Part shown: in pieces, positions 1 through 11,654 of the stretch
How positions within the stretch are numbered: position 1 is the first letter of the stretch
Layout: each line of letters begins with the position of its first letter
DNA from: Flammula alnicola
Taxonomy: Eukaryota; Basidiomycota; Agaricomycetes; Agaricales; Strophariaceae
Direction of reading: 5' to 3'
DNA length: 64,000 nt
Assembly (NCBI GenBank): GCA_015499995.1
Contig: JADNRV010000100.1
Span: forward strand, 1-64,000
Made by a program: the position numbers and the translations under genes
Notes under the pieces: generated by a model
The model's input: only the letters and a program-made list of their open reading frames with translations
What the model was told of the DNA's origin: nothing
The model's database searches: none

Positions 1-660
1 TCGTCAGCGTGCTCCCTGCATCCTTGTTCTCATTGGCGTGGTCGGTCATCTCCGTGGTCGCGTCGTGGTCGGGTAGTGGTCGTGTCGTGGTCGCATCGAC
101 CGTCCGGTCAGGTCGGGTCAGTTGTTGCATCAGTCGTTGCGGTGTGGCCGGGTCGGTCATCGCTTCGGTCTCCTGTCAGGTCCTCGTCGGGTTGGTTGTT
201 GTGTAGGCGGGCGGGTCGTAGTCGCGTTGGTGGTCATGTTGGGGGTTGGGTTGCGGTTGGGTCTGTTGTCAGGTCTGTTGTCGGGTCGGGTTGGTCATGG
301 TGTCGTTGTTGGGTCCGTGGTTGTTGTCATCGCGTCGTTGTCGTTGGGTCTGTGGTCGGGGTAGTCGTCGCCTTGTCGTCGCCTCGCTGGTCACATCGGT
401 GGCCATGCCGGTCATCGCTTCGGTCTCCTAGCGGGTTGGGTAAGCAGCCATTTCATCGTTGCGTTGGTTGGGTCATTGGTCGGGTCGGTGGTCATGTTGT
501 GGTCGGGTCGGGGTGGTCGTCGCTTCGTGCTTGGGTCGGTGGTCGTGTCGCGGTCAGGTCCATGGTCGGGTCGTGGTCGGGTCGCGGGTCGCTTGTCGCC
601 TCGACGTCGTGCTCCCGCTGCCGTCGCCATCGTGTGCCCATCATGGCGGACACGTGACAG
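1..660. repeat. GT/CG-rich degenerate minisatellite
   Basis: The sequence is built from degenerate short units of the type GGTCGGGTCGTGGTC, with strong G+T skew on the plus strand and many CpGs. Every frame on the plus strand stays open for long stretches because this composition lacks stop codons, so the open frames are not evidence of genes. I see no start context, intron or domain. It is unlike the AT-rich DNA that follows from about 1.1 kb. It could be a subtelomeric or heterochromatic satellite, but no telomere repeat is seen. Confidence 0.75.
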
Positions 661-1287
661 GTATGGTTGTGGCAGTCGGTTGCATGGGACGCTGCCACGG
701 GCGTCGTTTTGATGGCCGATGGGGGCACATCGCATCTGCGGGGATGGAGTGGGTTAGCCGTAGTCGCGGGGGCGTTGTTTATGATGTACCTTGTGGGCCT
801 CCCACTTCCTGAATCCCCCCTTCATTTCCAACACCCCCCGTGGCGTGTTTTCCCTCACGCGCCGCGTCGTCGCGTCGTCCTGCTGGCTGGGTTCTGCGTA
901 GCCATGCTGTCATCGTCGTTGCATGGTACGCCGGTGGTGACTGCCGTCATTGCGGTTGTCGCTGTCGTGGTTGTGGTTGTAGTTGTCGTGGTTGTGCGGT
1001 ATCAGCGGATGGTCCGCGCGGAGGGGGATGGTGAACGTGGGTGGTGGTGGGAGCGAACAAAGGTGGTGACGTGGCAATGTTGCAGCCGCATCGCCATCAT
1101 TCGGTACCCGGTTGCCAGTTTGCTGACGACGGTCGGTATATGTATAACCGAAATGTCTAAAATAGAAATGCCGAGTTGGTCCAGGTGGCTACAGCTTGGC
1201 TGTCTTAATCCTTTGTCAGTCAATGGTTCAATTCTCACTAATGCCATTTTCTTTTTTTTTGCTATTACTATTAATATAGTAAGGGCA
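661..1287. other. Gene-free transition region
   Basis: No gene is supported here. The left part continues the G+T-rich composition and includes a GTTGTSG-type microsatellite around 945-1000. From about 1100 the sequence turns AT-rich and CpG-poor. A short inverted repeat (CTATTACTATT / AATATAGTAAGG region) lies near 1261-1285, just before the element fragment that follows. Confidence 0.5.
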
Positions 1288-1527
1288 AGTCCACAAAATC
1301 CGTGGCATTGTCCAAGGATAGTCCATGGAGTCCACACCCAAAATGGCCATTGTGTGGACTTTGTGTGGACTTTTCATGGACTTTGTGTAGACTAAAATGT
1401 GCAATTTGACAGGGGTTTTCACCAAAAACAAATCTGAAAAAAAATTGTAAAAAGTCCACGGATTGTCCGTGGATTCCGTGGAGTCCATGGAGTCCATGTG
1501 GAACAGGTGGGGGAGTGTAAAGACCTC
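1288..1527. mobile_element. Fragment of an inverted-repeat element, GACCTC-ended family
   Basis: The piece consists of repeated TCCAYGGAC / GTGGACTTT motifs and ends with GTGTAAAGACCTC at 1515-1527, the same terminus as the elements at 11655-12256 and 24894-26005. The opposite CAGTACTTT-type end is not visible upstream, so the copy is probably truncated on its left. There is no coding capacity. Membership rests on the shared terminus and shared internal motif. Confidence 0.6.
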
Positions 1528-1740
1528 CCTCACACTCATGTTAAAGGTGGCAAGCACGGAAACATGTGACGCAGCTGTGCGCCTAATATGAGCAACTCGG
1601 AGCCAGGAACACAAGAGCTATAGTAAGCTGAAGTCCAGAGTGAGTAACTTATTGTATTGGGCAAAATACTAACTACTTGCCTGAAGTCCAGAGTGAGTAA
1701 CTAAGGACTTCTGGCAAATGTCAAAAGACTTTACTGCTGT

Positions 1741-2211
1741 TAGTGATTGTCAGGGGTTTGAAAACCTGCAGGGGTTTTGGGTAGGGTATGCTGGGGTAAG
1801 GGTAAGGGTTGAGATTTCTGTACCCTTGGAAACCCCCTACCCCCAGCAGGGGTCAGGGGTATTGCCCAGAGAAATTTTTTGGCTTTTTTGCACACCAAAG
1901 AGGTCCAAAAAATATTTATTTTATATCTTTTTACAAGATTTTGTCTCCAAACTTGGCTTACTGTACAAGATAACACTGTAGATAACGCAATCAACTAATT
2001 AATTTAATTTAATTGAGTAGTAAACAATTTTTAAAACAGTTTTCAATCAATTTTAATAGTTATACCCTCCAAAATATTAAATACCCCTGGGTTTTCAGAA
2101 ACCCTTACCCATACCCCCCAAAACCCTTACCCCTGGTGGAGGGTAGGGGTTTTGGTGGGTAAGGGTAAGGGTACAGCAAAAATACCCCAGGGTTACCCCT
2201 GACAATCCCTA
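1741..2211. mobile_element. MITE with 8-bp target duplication (TAGKGATTGTCAGGGGT ends)
   Basis: The 471-bp element starts TAGTGATTGTCAGGGGT and its other end, read inward, is TAGGGATTGTCAGGGGT, 16 of 17 identical. The 8 bp ACTGCTGT flank both sides (1733-1740 and 2212-2219), which is an exact target-site duplication of hAT-type length. Subterminal parts are dense in GGGTAAGG/CCCTTACCC motifs and the centre is AT-rich. No protein is encoded. Partial relatives lie at 9390-9510 and 31743-32017. Confidence 0.88.
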
Positions 2212-2623
2212 ACTGCTGTTTGCATAATTCCGTGAACAAACTCGTTTCTTTTTTGAGGCGTGATGTGACTGCTCACATGACTATCAAGCATTTAAGGGTT
2301 GGATGGTAGAGATCGCCTCATTGCTTGCTTGCTGCTGCACACTCTCCAAACCATCTCAGTTGTCCACCACTCTCTATGATCTTTATCTCGCTGTGTGTCC
2401 TCTCAATTCAAAGCTACCTAGCATGTGCCCTTGTCGTGTGTCTCAGATCTCAAGCATGGATGTCTTGTGAGCAAAAAGAATGATAACAACTTTTTGAGGT
2501 GAGCTGCAGATCAACTGTTTTCGAAGATAAAAGCTGGCTTTTGGACATCGTTGACTATCCAACACCCTCTTCATCTCTCAGATAGGTGGGCTACACACTA
2601 TTTATCTCCCTCCAAGCCTCGCC
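2212..2623. other. No gene seen; possible upstream region of the following gene relic
   Basis: The stretch between the MITE and the gene relic at 2624 has no supported coding exon or repeat. CT-rich runs near 2330-2420 and 2570-2620 resemble fungal 5' leader sequence, which is weak evidence that the relic once had its promoter here. Confidence 0.3.
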
Positions 2624-4440
2624 ATGCCTCCTAGATGCTCCAATCGATGGACCCAGGATGATGAAAATCTGGGCTCAATTTTCCACAAGCTTGTTGTGCT
2701 TCCGACGCTTGCTCCTCACCTTGCACGTCTGGAATACTTGGACGCGACCCCAGGACCAATTATCTTGCCCCAGCTGTGATCCCAGCAGTTAGAAAATGGG
2801 GTGACGGTGGTCGGGCAGTTGCCGTTTGGTATGCTGATTTCTGGTTTCATATCGGTTTCTCATTTACTAACAGACCTGCAGTGGGTATTGATCCTGCCAA
2901 CACAGCTGCTCAGCCAGCTGCTACTCCCTCGGCTGCAGGTTCTGTCGAAGCTGAGACTCATTCTGAAGGTTCTGGTGATGCTGGTAAGTACATTTTGTTG
3001 TCGCCGAGCAGCGTGAGTTTACCTTATTTGATCATTAGATCCTCCCCGTGATTTCTTTCTCAATGTCATCCTTGAAAGGACTGAGACAACATACAACACT
3101 CATGGGCCTGGAAAGCCAAAGATCGTCACCGAAAGCAAGCCTGGGCCAAAGTTACAGGTCCTCGAGCTTTCACATGCGGCCATCGTGCAGAGCATTCTTG
3201 AAGTACATGGTCTCCAGGAGCGGTTCTTTCCTGGACCGATTTCAGGCCCTCCATTTCGTGTTACCTACAAGGGTCTGATGTGTGTCCAATTCCTTTTTTG
3301 TTCATCATGATAGATTGAACTAACCTTCCTTTTCTACAGTGGCAGGGCTCGGGGTGCCCCGACCATTCGTCAAGATGACGACTGGTCTAGTTTGAAAGGC
3401 CAACTTGCTATGACGAAGGCCGCAGTGGATTCCATTCAAGTAACATTGTCCTTGAAAGACCTCGAGCCATACAAGAACCACAAGAGGGTGAGCTTACAAG
3501 TTTCCTCTGCATAGCCATTTTAATAACATATCATAATAGCCACTCTCTCCTGATCCTGTTGAAGAAACTGTCCACGGAACTTATGTGGGTCTGCTATGTA
3601 TTTATCTAAGCCTGTTATTGATTTCCGCATCCTGCAGGTTCCATCTGTCCATGCGTACAGCAGCACACAAGTGAACTTGGTGCCAAAATTGCCGCAATCA
3701 AGGCTGCATGGCCATGTGTCAAACACGGTCATTGCTACATTGATGGTGATGGTCAGCACATCACGTTGAATCACTTCAAGCTGAATAGCTGGGGCACTGC
3801 TTTGGTCAGTTGATTTCTTCATTCTCAATTTACTCTTGATTAATGGATAATTCAAGTTGACAGACCACTTGACGCTGCTGATGGACCTCCCGAGGAACTA
3901 TTAGCTGAATGGAAAGGGATTAAAGGCACCTCTCCAGCCTGCTCTCTCCAAGGCTCATGGCATGACCAGCCTGTGCTCAGCTTCTGGGCCTGTTGCTGGC
4001 AGTTCGAATGACATTTCGGACATCGGCGCGCTCCTCACTGCCTGTGCCACACCTTTTCTGAAGTAGCTTGCCACCACGGCTATGTCTTCCTTTGCCCCGC
4101 ATCCTTCTCGGCACCTAAACCTGCCCAACGTCAACGTCTCTCATCCCCACCCCCTGCAATTGAGGATGAGCTAGCTGCCTGCATGAAAGCCTTGGGGCTG
4201 CACGTGCAATTGCTGGTGATACTCTCATAAGGCAGTAGATGGACTCGACGAGGTCTGCTACACCCCCGACATCATGGGCGAGGTTACGGCAGAGCGCTTG
4301 CAGACCCTGACTGGTCTTCCAGAAGGCCATGCCATTGCTCTTCCAAGTTTGCTCGTGAGTGGTGTGGCAAGATTGATGCCAAACATGCTCGTCATATGTA
4401 GATCACAGCTAGTCTTTCGAGGGCACTCCAAATGTGTCCA
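2624..4440 (+). pseudogene. Broken multi-exon hypothetical gene
   Basis: A chain of exon-like open segments with plausible GT-AG junctions can be followed from an ATG at 2624 (MPPRCSNRWTQDDENLG) through 2776-2985, 3040-3280, 3341-3487, 3540-3590, 3635-3800 and 3860-4440. Segments such as LELSHAAIVQSILEVHG and VKHGHCYIDGDGQHITLN read as ordinary protein, so this was a real gene. The reading frame shifts near 2775 and 3925, and two or more times between 4070 and 4370, so no intact product is possible. I do not recognise the family. It may be a lineage-expanded basidiomycete gene. It lies downstream of the 471-bp MITE and converges on the dead Tc1/mariner copy. Confidence 0.5.
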
Positions 4441-4507
4441 TTCTTTACATACCCAACTCCTGTCACTCGTTTAGCCCTATTACCATAGCTCGCATCAATT
4501 AATGTTT

Positions 4508-5567
4508 TTACAAATATCCGCAGTCCCCAAACCAGCCAATTGCATCATCTTCTGAAATAGAGTTTGCAGCTCAGTGAATCATCCACTGCAAACTCGCTGC
4601 ATCAGTAAACTCTTCTTCATTATGGTGCAGGCATGCTTTGATAGCTGAGAAGGCTTCTTCAATCAGGTTGAAGTCTGGTGAATAAGGTGGGAGATAGACA
4701 AGACGGGTGCCTAAAAACTGTTAGACTTGATTGACATGCCGATATCTAAAGATACTGACCGCACTGGTCAATAATCATTCTTCGAAGTTCTTCATCATGG
4801 TGAATGCTGCAATTATCGAGGATGACCACACTCTGCTTCTGTGGATATGGGTTCAGTTGTGGGCACTAAATTATGGTTAAATTTGACTTGATTACAAGAG
4901 ACTCAGAGGCGTACCACTTGCTCTTGGATAAAGGCCAAGAACCTTTCCTTCATTACAGAACCCTCAAATATATCAAGGGCAATGATTCCTTTGTTGTAAG
5001 TGCAGGAAGAATTGAATATCACACCCCACGAAGGAAGGTTGCTCATCGTACGCAAGGTGTACCACTGGCAGAGCGGCTGTGTCCACGTTGTAGTGTCTGG
5101 TTATCAACTGCACTCTCGTCGAGGGCTATGAACACATGGGATCTGTGTATTGGGCCATATCAGCCTCCCATATAGTTCAAAGTTCTTCATCCCTTTCTGC
5201 TACGGACTTCTGAATTTTTTTCATGTCAGACCATATCGAACAAGGAGGCGAGCGAGGGAAGCAATGGAAAGGGTTTTATTTCATGTAGCTTCCATTGCCT
5301 CTGAATTTCATCAAGGTAAAGCACAGGGTTCACATCCAGAAGGGCAGAAATATACTCAATATCTCCGTCTTCAACTGTGGATGGTCTACCAGTATGTTTG
5401 GTGAAGGGATTATTGACTTGACCATGTTCTCGGAAATTGTGAAAGACTTTGGACACAAGCCCGATTGAACAGTTGGCCCATTCACATATTTGTCAGTAAT
5501 CGAGGCCCTCTTCGAAGTACCAAGCTACCATCTGTAGCTTCAAATCATCAGAGAGTGAAGGCGTCAT
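4508..5567 (-). pseudogene. Tc1/mariner-type (DDE_3) transposase, dead copy
   Basis: Read on the minus strand from MTPSLSDDLKLQMVAWY (start 5567), a helix-turn-helix N-terminus is followed by the three acidic catalytic blocks of the IS630/Tc1/mariner superfamily: FIALDESAVDNQ, VVILDNCSIHHDEEL and LPPYSPDFNLIEEAF. Two intron-like insertions sit around the second and third blocks. The copy is interrupted by several stops, for example a TGA after EEGLDY where related proteins usually have arginine (established family knowledge), and stops after RDEEL, PCVR and WMIH. Its own terminal inverted repeats were not identified with confidence. Without an intact frame it cannot supply transposase. Confidence 0.85.
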
Positions 5568-5822
5568 GAAGATGAGTGCAAAAAGAATCCTTATCTGAAA
5601 CCATCGGGCACATATCAGGACGTGCGAAAACTTCTATTTATGGCAGGTACATCACATCACACCTCAGAAAAAGAAATGACTTTGTTCATGGAATTATGCA
5701 AACGGCAGTATATACTAAATAGAAAGGATCTAGAAAGCATCTGGAGATGATCTAGAGATGATCTAGAACTTGATAAGAATCTAATCTACAAGTGCACAAC
5801 AAGTGAAAAGGAGGAAGTGCAG

Positions 5823-5838
5823 ATAAGAGATAAGATAA

Positions 5839-5869
<31 letters not shown>

Positions 5870-5882
5870 AGATAAGATAACT
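5823..5882. repeat. (GATAA)n microsatellite
   Basis: About nine consecutive GATAA units with a few irregular ones at the left edge. It lies about 250 bp upstream of the dead transposase start and 110 bp left of the next inverted-repeat element. GATA motifs can bind GATA factors, but a simple repeat is sufficient explanation. Confidence 0.9.
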
Positions 5883-6636
5883 TGAAGACAATGTGCAGGC
5901 AGTTTTAACAACTCAGACACCTGGCTCGATTCAATCAGCACTATGAAAGTCACATACAATGATCAAAGACAGGCAGAAAACTCCATTTGAACTTATCTTG
6001 AGGTCTTTGCTGTGCCCCCCCTATTCCTACTGGAATCTGGTGGAATCTGGTGGAATATAAGGCCATTCCGGTGGAATCTCCTGCCAAATTTTTGAAATAT
6101 TTTGAAAAAGGTGCAAATTCCAAGATTCCACTGGAATGTTGACCGGAATGCAACAAGAGTGGAATGGCTGGAATGGAACAACCAGAGATTCCGCTGGAAT
6201 GAAATAGAAATGCATTATGATTTGGTGATTTCTAATGTCTATATATAGAAATAGACATCGGTACCTGTCTGTGGTATTGAAATAAGATTGGAAAGTGTGC
6301 CAAGACATATTCCAAATTAGGAAATTCAATATTTGAATCAGGTGATTTTGAAAAGACTCAGGTTTGGTCGAGTTTTTTGCATTTTTTTCATCAACAAGAG
6401 CAGCAGATCACATGATTTCAAAAGGTACATGGGTTTTGGAGCAGGTGCTATGATTGCCTTTTTGGGCATAAAATTCCCACAGTTCTCAAAACAGCCTAAA
6501 TATGATAATATTGCCTGTCTGGGACATGATATAGATATATTTAGAAAGTCCTCAAAATTCTAAATCTGATGGTACCTTATTGATCTTGAATCACTCATGA
6601 GTCAGTCACATAATATATATATCTCAAATAGACAAA

Positions 6637-7321
6637 TCTTTTATAATAAAAGAGCTCAGACTCTTTCCCACGAGACAAAAAACCCTTGTGATTGGCTATT
6701 TCTTTCCGGGGACAAAGACAAAGACGTGTTTTGATTGGCTGGGGCACATTCATACTCCGATTCAGCACGCACATGGGGAACCAGTTACGTAAGACAAAAC
6801 TTATGTCATATACAAATGAGGTGGCGGTGCACTTACGCGTCAAGCCGATCGGCGATCTAGCAGCACTAGCTGACACGTGCATGCGCATACGGCTCGATCT
6901 CGCACGCGCAGGTCTCGCGGTCTCGCGTTCTCATGTCCGAGTGCATCCACTACTGCACACCTCTGGGTCACAGGTAAGGGATGCTAAACATGGGTAGGGT
7001 ACTATGCATGTAGGAGTTCTATGCACGGGTAGGTGTACTACGCATAGCCCCACGGGTAGGGGTACTATGCACAGGTAGGAATACTATGCATGGGGTACAG
7101 CTACAGGTATTACTTTTACTTCTATTGGTTATTTCTTGCAAGTCTTTCTGCTTTAATTTAGTTGGAAATCAAACCAGGCATTTCTTTTATTCAGTGTTGC
7201 AATCTGAAATATAAATCTTGATTAGTTTAATAACACACATTTTGAACTCATTTCAAGGATCAAGCTCATACACTCCAACATTGAAACATTGAAACCGTGC
7301 GAAGCACAGGTCAACTGCTAG
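6637..7321 (+). mobile_element. Non-autonomous Helitron
   Basis: The 3' end shows the Helitron signature: a hairpin at 7294-7311 (ACCGTGC, loop GAA, GCACAGGT, one bulged base) followed about 6 nt later by CTAG at 7318-7321 and a host T. The proposed 5' end is TCTTTTATAATAAAAG at 6637, preceded by host A, matching the TC start and A|T insertion site of Helitrons. The interior is CpG-rich (6830-6930), unlike its surroundings, so the insertion looks recent. A 101-codon open frame (6692-6997) has no recognised domain. No Rep/helicase is present. The 5' end is less certain than the 3' end. Confidence 0.72.
6988..7100. repeat. Short tandem array of GGGTAGG..TACTATGCAY units
   Basis: About five imperfect copies of a 20-25 bp unit containing GGGTAGG and TACTATGCA lie inside the Helitron. 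Similar GGGT-rich motifs occur in several small elements of the window. No function can be read from it. Confidence 0.6.
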
Positions 7322-7787
7322 TAGAATATATAAAAGAGTTGATTTGTATAGGTCACACAGGTGTGACAGATGTGACCTATGACCTTGTGTCTGAATTTTT
7401 GGTTTTAGACACCAGTCAAATTAGGGTGGACCCTGCAGTTTGAACAATCCATTTTAAATAATTTTGGACCCTGAATTTCTATATTTAGATTTGGTTTTTG
7501 CTGGGTGGTTTTGGCCAAAGGGTTTGGGATACTGGAGAAGTGTGAGTTTTTTTTGACAAATTCAAGGGCCTGTGACATGTGACATCTAAATTAAATCAAA
7601 ATACAATGTATTTCAGTCCATTCTAGTGGATTCCAGTCCCATTCTGGTCTATTCCTGTCTCATTCCAGTCTATTCCAGTCTCATTCCACTGGAACCTGGT
7701 CTATTCCACTGGATTCCAGTCCCATTCCACCAGATTCCAGTCATTCCTACCGGAATAGGTGGGGCACAGCAAAGTACTGCTTATCTT

Positions 7788-9389
7788 GGGGAACTCACCA
7801 GTTTACATTCCAATCTGGAACAGATGTAGCAATAGTCTATAATTTTGTATTGTGTGTGCTTTTGAAACCTTTGTTCATTAAGTGGCAAGTAGACCACAGT
7901 GACAAAAGCCAGAAATGTGGAAAAAATGATTGCAAATTGAGACATCATGATCATAATGAGTAAATGCATTTCAACAAACAATTATGAGAAGAGTTCAGCC
8001 CTGGGGAAATGTGATGCCAAGAGAGATGTGATGAGTACCAGCCCACCACCAGGCTTGCACTGCATTTTATATTGGTTGGCAAAAGGGGTGCTGGCAGTAT
8101 GGTATCAGACAGCTTCAATCAGATAGTTCAGACCCAGTCTTTAGTTGCAGTCCAGTTTCATAGATATCCCTCAGGCCTCAGGCAATGGCTGTTATGACCA
8201 TCCATTTTTCTTTACCATGTAGTACTTTCCATCATCTTCTCAAATGTTCTCTTTGTAGTACTCACATTACTGTGGCCATTGTACTTTTAACAGACATCCT
8301 TTCACTTCCTCATCATCATCCTCTCAGACAATGATACTTCCATCATTGTTCCTGTTGTATCCACTATTGTACTTATATTGTCTCCTTGGTTACATCTCTT
8401 TCTTTTCTCTCACGATTGTTCTCCTTACAGAACAATGTCTTACATAGCCACAAGTCTCAGTAGTATAAAACCCTGTTCTTTAGGTAGACAGGCTCTCCAG
8501 CTCAATCTTGAAAATATTCTTGGCTTGACCTCTTGCCTCACTCTCTAAAGCTCTACTTCAGACAATACCACACCAGTGGCATTCTGAATGTACTTTGAAC
8601 CTCAACAACAAACTGAACACTTGCATCACAGTCATGTAGGCATTTGCTATCTTTAGATTTATGTTTATTTTTAGCAACACTTTGCAGTGACTGTAATTAC
8701 ATATGTATGGGTGGATGTACTCTAGGCTGTAAGTCCTCCATACTGTTTCTGGACCCTGAGTGGATTCAGATTCAGAGATGGCCTTGAACTCATGCATTTC
8801 CCTACTGGTACCCTTCTGCCCTCCTCTCCTGCCCTCCACTTCCTGCTATCATAAATTCTCATACTCTTGGATCTAAAAACCAAATTCAATAAGTTAGATC
8901 ATTATCTACTAGAAAAAGGTTCAAAAAGAATCATGGGCCTCTTAAAGCTCCTCAAATTTGTGTTCCTTCAATAAAGTAGTGTTAATCCTCTTATTAGGGT
9001 AAATCTCAATGTCATTTCATGTTCCAGCTTTGTGTTTCTTCTTCTTCTTCCACTTCAGACCAGAAAGCCTTGTTTCTCACCTACTTCAGATCCAGTGGTT
9101 TTGAAAGAGATAGAGGAATGGTAATGCTCCTCGAGTACCTTGACGATCATCCTAGAATAAAAACAACAATTGTCGCTGAAGAGAAGATATTTGTGCTTTA
9201 TGACATGCAGGGTGTAGGCAAGCATAGCTGGCTTACATAAAGGGAATGAACAAGGACTCAGAGAAAAATAAGGGTGATGAGGGTGGGTATAACTCATGTG
9301 AGCATGAGTATAACTCAGGAATGAAAAATCTGAGTGTGCAAAAAAGTTCGTCCCTGTTGCCGATGCTAGCAGAGAAACCTTGTCATCAA
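7788..9389. other. Gene-free AT-rich stretch
   Basis: No supported exon, repeat array or element end was found. CpG is very rare throughout. Short open frames (for example 8558-8839 minus, 9019-9240 plus) have no splice context or recognisable motif and are treated as chance. Confidence 0.45.
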
Positions 9390-9510
9390 TGTGGCACCTG
9401 TAAACTGTTTTAAAATTGTTTATTAATTAATTACATTAAATTAATCATTTGATCATGCTCTGTACAGTGTTCTCTTGAATTATAAGTCAAATTTAGGCAC
9501 AAAATCAAAT
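9390..9510. mobile_element. Inverted fragment related to the 1741-2211 MITE
   Basis: Read on the minus strand, the stretch GATTTTGTGCCTAAATTT ... AATTAATTTAATGTAATT ... AACAATTTTAAAACAGTTT aligns with the middle of the MITE at 1741-2211 and with the copy at 31743-32017. Only the AT-rich core remains and neither terminus is present. Confidence 0.55.
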
Positions 9511-9899
9511 AAAAAGACATCAAAAACTATTTTTAGACATCTTTGGTATACAAAAAGATCAAAACTTTTCTCTTGGCAATGCCTCTGACTCATGCTGGAA
9601 GTAGGGGTATTCCAAGGATACAGAAATCCCCTGATGATGTTTTTTACATGATCCTTCTTATGCCCTATACAGAAAACAAGATTTACAGAAAGAATTTCAC
9701 ATGACCACCCCCAGATTTTATTGATAGAAAAGAGGAATGCAAAATCAAAACTATTCTGAATCACCAAAAACTCGTAAATGAACAATTTCAATTCCTCATA
9801 AAATAGAAAGGGTCTCCAATTAATGACTCAAACTAGAAAAATGAAAACCTAAAATGGATTGGAATCAGATTGGAGAGACAACAACAAGAGCTGGTCTGA

Positions 9900-10199
9900 G
9901 TTGTTGCTACTCAAAACTCAGCCGGAAAAGATGTCCAGGCTGCAGCAAAACTAGGTCCAAAGTCAAAGCAGAATTCACCTCTTCTTCAGTTAACACAAAG
10001 GTATTTCACAGTGCTTACAAATCTGTATAATGCACTTTATAAAACCCCAGTGCCAGATAAGATTGAGGATGCCCTTTATGTACTGTATAATTCAATCTAT
10101 TTTCCTGATGATAAGGAGAGAGTGGGCACATATAAAGAACCTGTTCTGCTTTATCCACTTCTGCAGTACACAACATATTCTTTCATTTCTAAAGAGTGA
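9900..10199 (+). pseudogene. Possible coding relic, unknown
   Basis: An open frame of about 95 codons ends FISKE at 10199 and contains KLGPKSKQNSPLLQLTQRYF and EDALYVLYNSIYFPDDKERV, a composition more protein-like than its surroundings. It has no clear start codon or splice partners and no recognised domain. It could be one exon of a destroyed gene or chance. Confidence 0.25.
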
Positions 10200-10683
10200 A
10201 TATATCTCTCTATTTATCAACTCTCTTCTTGCATTTGCATCTGAGATTTTGTAACCACTCTGAAGTACTCCATAGAGCAGTAGCAATCTATAGTAAAACC
10301 ACCACTACATAGTGCATCAGTAATCAGCAACTAGTTCAGCTCAGCTGGTGTCATCTTAAAATAGAACAATGGCTTTCAGCATCTCAGGTTGATTAGCCAG
10401 CACTATCTAATCAGCATGAAAGTTAGATAACAATTTTCAGCATTTTATTAATGTAGACAACAGATAACAGATAAATAAACTACATTGAATGTCATAGACC
10501 CAAAGATCAGCATAGATTCATAGGTAAGATAAAAACCAGAATAAACTGCATAAGAAGCATAAAAGCAACCTGACTCCTAGACCAGTAAATTCTAAGTTTA
10601 TGCACAGCTGCTCAATATTCCTCCCAATATGCTAGATCAGCACCAAAGTTGTTGCTGAGGTGGAGCACTGGAGTCAGGTAATT

Positions 10684-11034
10684 TCATATCTCACTCAATG
10701 AGGCTTGGAATGTTGCATTTGGATCCATGCCAGCTGAGGAAAGATTGTTTAAAATCAAATCAAAATTTATTATACTTAGTAGGTATAATATATTAGACTC
10801 ACAGTCATCATCATCAAACCAGCTATTAAATACACTACACTCTTCCTCCAGGTAGTTGCTATAGTTGTGCTGTTGCCCAAACATTGAAGCAAAGGTCTTC
10901 ACAAATGCAAAACACCTGCCAGTTGATGTTTGAGCTGTTTGATTAGGCAGAATGTTATACAACTCTCTGTTTGAGATGAAAGAGAATGAAAAAAGAAATC
11001 TGAAGCAACTATGACATGTCAACTCATATTCCAT
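10684..11034 (-). pseudogene. Possible coding relic, unknown
   Basis: A 116-codon minus-strand frame begins MEYELTCHSCFRF and contains an acidic stretch (NSWFDDDD) and NQTAQTSTGRCFAF. It is longer than expected for such AT-rich DNA but shows no known domain. With the other minus-strand exon-like segments between 10.7 and 15.3 kb it may be debris of one or more genes read right to left. Confidence 0.25.
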
Positions 11035-11654
11035 AGTCTCACTATTCCCAATATTGTTCTTTTAGTATCTTTTCTCTATAGGAACCCAGCTCAGCAGCTT
11101 TGAGGCTTTTCAGGATATTGTTGTAGACAGGTTTATAGATTTTATGCACCATTTTGATGGTGATAGGGTGTGGTGTGGTCCACTCATGAAATTTCATGAT
11201 ATTTCAATTAATATATCCATTACACTAGGGTAACAAGAGTAAACAGTATACCTTGTGCTGGCCAAACAAAAGTGACTACTCGAGTATCTACAGTTTAGTG
11301 GATCTAGATAGTAAGCTCAGAAGTATGCATAGAACCAAGGTTGATGCCAAAGAAGCTTGATTTCTATGTGTACTTAAAAATCAAACAAGAGGCTTCAACT
11401 GAAGTTAAGCCTCAGTACATGTGTTAGCATTTTTCTGCCTTATAAAGCCCTTGGGTTCTTTCCATGTCCTGCAATCCCAGCAATGGTTTTGCTCCCCTCT
11501 AAATGTATGTTTCTGACATTCTTCAACATCTGACACTGTGGTTGAATGCCCATATTGGTCATATGAGAAGGAAACAAAATCATGCTGCAGCTGACATAAG
11601 CCCAAGTTCCATTGAGTTCATTGTTGTTCTTGCCATTTGAGACTAGCACTTACT

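Larger units (their letters stand above)
6000..7779. mobile_element. Non-autonomous inverted-repeat element, GAGGTCTTT/CAGTACTTT family, with nested Helitron
   Basis: The left end is GAGGTCTTTGCTGTGCCCC and the right end read inward is CAGTACTTTGCTGTGCCCC, followed on both sides by TGGAATC-rich repeats. The 8 bp CTTATCTT flank it exactly (5992-5999 and 7780-7787). Copies related through an internal block (CCCACRGT..CCAAAACAG, TCTGATGGTACC) lie at 15828-16738 and, inverted, at 24894-26005; a truncated relative of the left part lies at 31485-31742. No transposase is encoded. An 8-bp duplication suggests hAT-type mobilisation (inference). A 685-bp Helitron interrupts it, so the original length was about 1.1 kb. 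Confidence 0.85.

Noticed and set aside
1..812. Several overlapping open frames of 60-190 codons
   Set aside because: They come from a stop-poor G+T-rich minisatellite; all frames on one strand are open and no splice site, domain or start context supports a gene.
1741..2211. Interstitial telomere repeat from GGGTAAGG / CCCTTACCC motifs
   Set aside because: The motifs lie in inverted orientation within a bounded MITE with an 8-bp duplication and are not a TTAGGG array.
5823..5882. Regulatory GATA-factor array
   Set aside because: A simple (GATAA)n microsatellite explains it, and no intact gene lies next to it.
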